Source: Clostridium pascui
Lineage (GTDB): Bacteria; Bacillota; Clostridia; Clostridiales; Clostridiaceae
Assembly (NCBI RefSeq): GCF_016908015.1
Contig: NZ_JAFBDB010000002.1
Span: 186,001-250,000, forward strand
DNA length: 64,000 nucleotides
Reading direction: 5' to 3'
Part shown: piece after piece, positions 60,100-64,000 of the stretch
How positions within the stretch are numbered: position 1 is the stretch's first letter
How the letters are laid out: each line of letters begins with the position of its first letter
The notes under the pieces: model-generated
Seen by the model: the letters and a program-made list of their open reading frames with translations, nothing else
Databases searched by the model: none
What the model was told of the DNA's origin: nothing
Translations under genes and position numbers: made by a program

Positions 60100-60258
60100 G
60101 AGGTTTTAGAGACAAAAATAAAGAATAATATTTTGGCTAAAATTCAAGGAGTTTTTTTATTTATGTAGAATATATAAACATCAGTGATTGTCAAAAAATG
60201 CAGAAAAATTATTAATATACAATGTATTGCCTATGATAAAGCACTTGGAGGTCATAAC

Positions 60259-62148
60259 ATGGCTAAATATAAACTTGAAGAATTAGTGGATATGGAAAAG
60301 CTTCAAAAGTTAATGGATAAGTTTTACAGTGTTACAGGACTGCCCCACGGGGTACTAAATTTAGAAGGAAAATTGCTCATAAATACAAGATGGCAAATAG
60401 TATGTGAAAAGTTTCATATGGAAATATATGATTCTCAAACCCACTGTCTTATAGGAATGATGAAGGACAGCGAAGTAGAAAGAGGAGAAGATTATATTCT
60501 TAATCAATGTAAAAATGGCCTCATGAGTGCATTTGTTCCTATTGAAATAGATGGAGAGATTATTGCAAACTTTGTTATTGGTCAATTTTTTATAAAAGAG
60601 CCAAATTTAGAAATGTTTAGAGACCAAGCTAAAAAATTTGGAGTGGATGAAAAGGCTTATCTAGAAAGTATAAAAAGCGTACCTATAATAGAGAAAGAGC
60701 GACTTGAAGATATAATTTGTTATTATAAAAGTCTTGCAAAGATATTTGCAGAAATGGGATTAAGCAAGATTAAGGAAATTCAATTAAGAAATCAGGTAGA
60801 AGTTTGTAATAGGCAGCTGCAAGAAGAATTAAAGCAGCGTAATGCAGAACTTCAGCAAAATAATAATCAACTATTAAAAGAACAAGAAAGAATTAAACAA
60901 GTAAAAGAAGCTTTAAGGGAAAGTGAAGAGCAATATAAAAGGCTTGTAGAGCTGTTGCCTATAGGGGTATACATAAGAGATAAAGAAAGATATCTATATT
61001 GCAATGAAGCGGGAGCTAGGCTATTGGGGGCAAAGGAATCTCATGAGGTAATAGGCAACAAAGTAAGTGACTTCTTAAGATTTACAAAGAATCAAGAGCA
61101 GCAGTTTCAAAAGGATTATGAGGATGTAATACAAAGCAACGAAAAACCCTTTAGTCAATGTAGATTTTTTAGAGTAAAGGACAAAAAATATATATACTTA
61201 GAAGGGATTGGAGCTAAGTGTCCTTACAATGGAGAAGACCAAATGCTTATAGTATCTCAGGATATTTCAGATAGAAAGGCAAAGGAAAGGCTGCGTACAA
61301 CTGTGGCTGAAAAAACTCGCCAGCTAAATGAAGCAGTGGCATACGAAAAGTTAAGAACAGACTTCTTTGCAAACCTATCCCATGAATTAAGAACTCCTTT
61401 AAATATAATACTCACATCCCTTCAAGTAGCCAATATAATATTAGAGAACATGAATATAACTGATAAAAGTGAAAATATACAAAAACTTTTTAGATACAAG
61501 GATTTGATTAAGCAAAATTCTTACAGGCTTATAAGGCTTGTGAATAATTTAATAGATATAACAAAAATTGATGCAGGATATTTCCAGCTTTTCCCTAATA
61601 ACTGTAATATAGTGAGCCTTGTTGAAGATATAACCTTGTCTGTAACGGAATATGCAAAAAATAAAGATATAAATCTTATATTTGATACAAATATAGAAGA
61701 AAAGATAATGGCTTGCGATGAGGATAAAGTTGAGAGAATGATACTCAATTTACTTTCTAACTCTTTGAAATTTACTCCTAAGGGTGGAGAAATAAAAGTC
61801 AATTTTGAAGATCAAGATAAATATGTACTGATATCTGTAGAGGACAATGGGATAGGAATACCAGAAGATAAATTAGAGTCCATATTTGATAGATTTGTAC
61901 AAGTGGATAAATCCTTATCAAGGAACAATGAAGGCAGCGGAATAGGACTATCTCTGATAAAATCCCTAGTAGAGCTCCATGGTGGGGAGATATGGGCTCG
62001 CAGCAGATGGGGAGATGGGTCTAAATTCTTTATTAAACTTCCTGTAAAAGTACTTTCTCAGGATGAAGATAAAAATATGGATGTGCCCTCAGGTACAAAT
62101 AAGGGAGAAAAGATAAATATAGAGTTTTCAGATATATATTTTAACTAA
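60259..62148 (+). CDS. PocR-PAS sensor histidine kinase (orphan)
   Basis: A 629-residue soluble kinase. The N-terminal PocR-type ligand domain (about 5-170) has FYSVTGLPHGVLNLEGKLL, H/C residues around KFHMEIYDSQTHCLIG, and FVPIEIDGEIIANFVIGQFF. A coiled coil (about 175-225) and a PAS domain (about 228-345) precede HisKA with about H375 (LSHELRTPLNIILTSLQ) and HATPase LLSNSLKF, DNGIGIP, GSGIGLSLIK. It ends KINIEFSDIYFN, the tail shared with the kinases at 5999 and 52186. Start 60259 is set by GGAGGT six bases upstream. No partner regulator nearby; feeding Spo0A is a reasonable inference. Confidence 0.87.
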   Translation: MAKYKLEELVDMEKLQKLMDKFYSVTGLPHGVLNLEGKLLINTRWQIVCEKFHMEIYDSQTHCLIGMMKDSEVERGEDYILNQCKNGLMSAFVPIEIDGEIIANFVIGQFFIKEPNLEMFRDQAKKFGVDEKAYLESIKSVPIIEKERLEDIICYYKSLAKIFAEMGLSKIKEIQLRNQVEVCNRQLQEELKQRNAELQQNNNQLLKEQERIKQVKEALRESEEQYKRLVELLPIGVYIRDKERYLYCNEAGARLLGAKESHEVIGNKVSDFLRFTKNQEQQFQKDYEDVIQSNEKPFSQCRFFRVKDKKYIYLEGIGAKCPYNGEDQMLIVSQDISDRKAKERLRTTVAEKTRQLNEAVAYEKLRTDFFANLSHELRTPLNIILTSLQVANIILENMNITDKSENIQKLFRYKDLIKQNSYRLIRLVNNLIDITKIDAGYFQLFPNNCNIVSLVEDITLSVTEYAKNKDINLIFDTNIEEKIMACDEDKVERMILNLLSNSLKFTPKGGEIKVNFEDQDKYVLISVEDNGIGIPEDKLESIFDRFVQVDKSLSRNNEGSGIGLSLIKSLVELHGGEIWARSRWGDGSKFFIKLPVKVLSQDEDKNMDVPSGTNKGEKINIEFSDIYFN

Positions 62149-62152
62149 AAAT

Positions 62153-62181
62153 AAAAAGTCAGCCCGAGGGCTGACTTTTTT
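62153..62181. terminator. Bidirectional terminator
   Basis: AAAAAGTCAGCCC/GGGCTGACTTTTT around a 2-nt loop core; poly-A on one side and poly-T on the other, between the convergent kinase and SEC-C genes. Confidence 0.88.
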
Positions 62182-62677
62182 ACTTTCCGCAGCAGTTTTT
62201 GTATTTCTTCCCACTATCACATGGACAAGCTTCGTTTCTTCCTATTTTTTCAGGAGTAACTAGTGTTTTAGATGGGCTGTACTTAAGCTTAAGCTCTGCA
62301 AGCTTTTCCTTAGGTAAAATTACATTCCATTCAGGAAGACTTGATAACTCTTCAGCTTCAGCTTCTGCTATATTTATGTACAATTTTTCAAAGTCTATAT
62401 CAATTGATATTTCTGTATCCTCTTGTATGTCTTCTAAATTTAGAGGATTTTTTAACGCTGTATTCAATCCATCAACTACTCCAATGAATAATGCAGGAGA
62501 TGTATTAAACTCTTTGGATAAATCTACAACTTTTCCACTAAAAACGTTTTTATGATTAATAAGAATCTTTCTAATTATACCTTCTTCAACATTTACATAT
62601 TCATCCCAAAAGGCATCTTCCCCCTGAGTTTGAACAAAGTATACAACTAGGTCTTTCCACTTACTGTATAACCCCAT
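62180..62677 (-). CDS. SEC-C metal-binding domain protein
   Basis: A 165-residue protein. Residues 1-140 are a helical domain without recognised family; the C-terminus RNEACPCDSGKKYKNCCGK is the SEC-C zinc motif (C-x-C-x8-C-C) found at the end of SecA and in various small proteins, often for ribosome or protein contacts. AGGAGAAATAAA precedes the ATG. Stand-alone gene. Confidence 0.85.
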   Translation of the reverse strand: MGLYSKWKDLVVYFVQTQGEDAFWDEYVNVEEGIIRKILINHKNVFSGKVVDLSKEFNTSPALFIGVVDGLNTALKNPLNLEDIQEDTEISIDIDFEKLYINIAEAEAEELSSLPEWNVILPKEKLAELKLKYSPSKTLVTPEKIGRNEACPCDSGKKYKNCCGK

Positions 62678-63201
62678 ATTTTATTTCTCCTTTATAATAA
62701 ATTAACTATGTAGCTTTAATTATAATAAAAAACCAATATATTTTCAACTTAAGACAATATATTTCCAATTTTTATATAACATAAGAAGATAATGGACAAG
62801 TATATCAATTATTTATCCTATTAAATATATGTATTATAGCACTAAAAGTCGCTTTTAGGTTTAATTTGATGAACGCAAAGCATAAAGAAAATGTATTGAA
62901 GCTGTAACCAGATTGTGACAATCAAATATTAAAATAAAATATATATATGATTCATATATAGTGCATATATGGGAAAATTTAATAAATACTTAATAATTAG
63001 TTAATAAATAATATATGAATAAAAGTTATTATTTAACTAATGATTGCTAACCGTCCTCAAAAGGTAATTATAGGTGATAACCGTCCCCAAGGTTTCCAAT
63101 GTTAGAAATAGTTGACAAATAATTGCCAATAATTGATAATTAGAAAAGATTTATGAGAATCAATACTTAAAATTTAACATTAGGGGACGGTGACTCAAAG
63201 G
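62678..63201. other. Long gene-free region with GGGGACGG-type repeats
   Basis: 524 bases between the divergent SEC-C and acyltransferase genes. The left 350 bases are AT-rich and featureless to the eye. The right part holds three copies of a second short repeat: TTGCTAACCGTCCTCAAAAG (63047), GATAACCGTCCCCAAGG (63077) and, inverted, TAGGGGACGGTGACTCAAAG (63181). The outer copies can pair (CCGTCCCC with GGGGACGG). No ORF or ribosome binding site is apparent. Confidence 0.5.
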
Positions 63202-64000
63202 ATGAAGTTGCATGAAGGAAATGTACATATTAATAAAGATCCTGATAATACAAAAGGCAATAAAAAGAGAATTTTAGAAATGGATGTATGCAGGGCACTT
63301 GCTACTATAGCAGTAATTGTAATTCATACATCAGCTTATACTTTGTCAGGAGTTAAGGATAAAGGCAGTGAACTTTATTATATTACTTTAATAATAAATC
63401 AACTTGCCAGATTTTCTGTGCCTGCCTTTGTATTTATATCAGGAGTTGGTTTAGCACTTAGCTATAAAAAGAATACAAATTACTTTAAATTTGAATTTAA
63501 AAGGCTTTTATCTATAGTACCAGAATATTTGATATGGTGTTTTATTTACTTATACATAATAAGCAATAACAAAAACTTTCATACATGGCCTTCGCTTATA
63601 TTGAGCGGAGATAAAGCATATTATCATTTCTATTTTGTTCCTATGATAGTAAAGCTTTATATACTATTTCCGATACTTTATATTGTTATGAAGAAAAAGA
63701 TAGGGCTTTTAGTTTCCTTCTTAATAACTGCAGGAATTTTAACTACAGGTCACTATTATAATATTCCTAATTTAACTTTAGATTTTTATTCAAAAAGGAA
63801 TATATTATTTTGGATATTTTACTTTTCGCTTGGAATATATATAAGTGGAAGGCTATATACATATATAGGTAAGCTTAAAGGATACAAAAAATTTACAACT
63901 CTATTATTTATAATATGTACTGTATTAATAATGATGGAATCCATACAGGGAGTACTAGAAGGTAAGCTGATAGATTATTATACAACCTTTTTAAGACCTT
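63202..64000 (+). CDS. Acyltransferase-3 family membrane protein (3' end beyond window)
   Basis: The frame is open from 63202 to the window edge (266 codons). After a polar start the protein reads RILEMDVCRALATIAVIVIH, the hydrophobic helix 1 with the acyltransferase-3 (OafA/YrhL) R-x-x-A...H signature, and then RFSVPAFVFISGVGLAL, with at least seven further helices. Such proteins O-acylate extracellular or wall sugars. No strong ribosome binding site precedes the ATG at 63202; an internal ATG at 63280 (MDVCRA) is a possible alternative start. Confidence 0.78.
   Translation, partial: MKLHEGNVHINKDPDNTKGNKKRILEMDVCRALATIAVIVIHTSAYTLSGVKDKGSELYYITLIINQLARFSVPAFVFISGVGLALSYKKNTNYFKFEFKRLLSIVPEYLIWCFIYLYIISNNKNFHTWPSLILSGDKAYYHFYFVPMIVKLYILFPILYIVMKKKIGLLVSFLITAGILTTGHYYNIPNLTLDFYSKRNILFWIFYFSLGIYISGRLYTYIGKLKGYKKFTTLLFIICTVLIMMESIQGVLEGKLIDYYTTFLRP

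Overview
The window is AT-rich, with Gram-positive ribosome binding sites (AAGGAGG/GGAGGTGA type) and a gene set typical of an anaerobic, amino-acid-using Clostridium (Clostridiaceae). That set includes a four-subunit ferredoxin-dependent 2-oxoacid oxidoreductase, a HydE hydrogenase maturase, radical-SAM ThiH, orphan sensor kinases, and T-box, S-box, cobalamin and thiS-motif RNA switches. No rRNA, tRNA, CRISPR array or prophage is visible. The species cannot be named from the sequence alone.

Region 1 (about 0-21 kb) reads as a series of separately controlled antimicrobial-resistance and sensing modules. It holds a rifampin-phosphotransferase-like enzyme with a divergent TetR gene and two matching operators, and an orphan PAS kinase. 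A Mef-like macrolide efflux pump follows, with a possible RLR-type leader peptide. Next come a Cpr/lantibiotic-immunity-type ABC transporter with its two-component system, a structured RNA-like segment, and a BceAB-BceRS-type peptide-resistance module. A TetR/membrane-protein pair shares one operator sequence. Two gene remnants (methyltransferase tail, WYL-domain tail) mark past deletions.

Region 2 (about 21-34 kb) contains a six-repeat beta-propeller lectin-like protein, a calcium-loop surface-type protein, and a thiSFGHE operon behind an HMP-PP (thiS-motif) riboswitch. It also contains a six-gene operon (acyl-CoA ligase, aminotransferase, 2-oxoacid:ferredoxin oxidoreductase gamma-delta-alpha-beta) behind a clear SAM-I riboswitch. 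That control suggests the operon serves methionine-related metabolism, possibly in the reductive direction.

Region 3 (about 34-44 kb) holds a TetR-controlled ABC exporter, a DedA/TVP38 protein, asparaginase, a DUF2089 mini-operon, a cystine ABC transporter behind a T-box with a Cys (TGC) specifier, a glycerophosphodiesterase, and a cobalamin riboswitch ahead of a CGGC-domain gene.

Region 4 (about 43-58 kb) is dominated by a REP-like dispersed repeat. A 28-bp imperfect palindrome (begins GTGCCACCCAC, ends GGCAAGTT) occurs at least 18 times in the window, 15 of them between 42.9 and 58.2 kb. Five inverted pairs share an almost constant 5-6 nt gap. In the middle lies a single Y1/HUH transposase of the RAYT type, bracketed by inverted copies. 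I regard this clostridial REP-RAYT system as the most interesting object in the window. Other genes here are hydE, an SsuABC-like transporter, a UbiA prenyltransferase, three paralogous lipoproteins, a 1117-residue HK-REC-HK kinase and a short cis-prenyltransferase.

Region 5 (58-64 kb) carries manA, an mnmM-like methyltransferase, a PocR-PAS kinase, a SEC-C protein and the start of an acyltransferase cut by the window edge. Three orphan kinases (7.6, 55.5 and 62.1 kb) end in the same EFSDIY tail.
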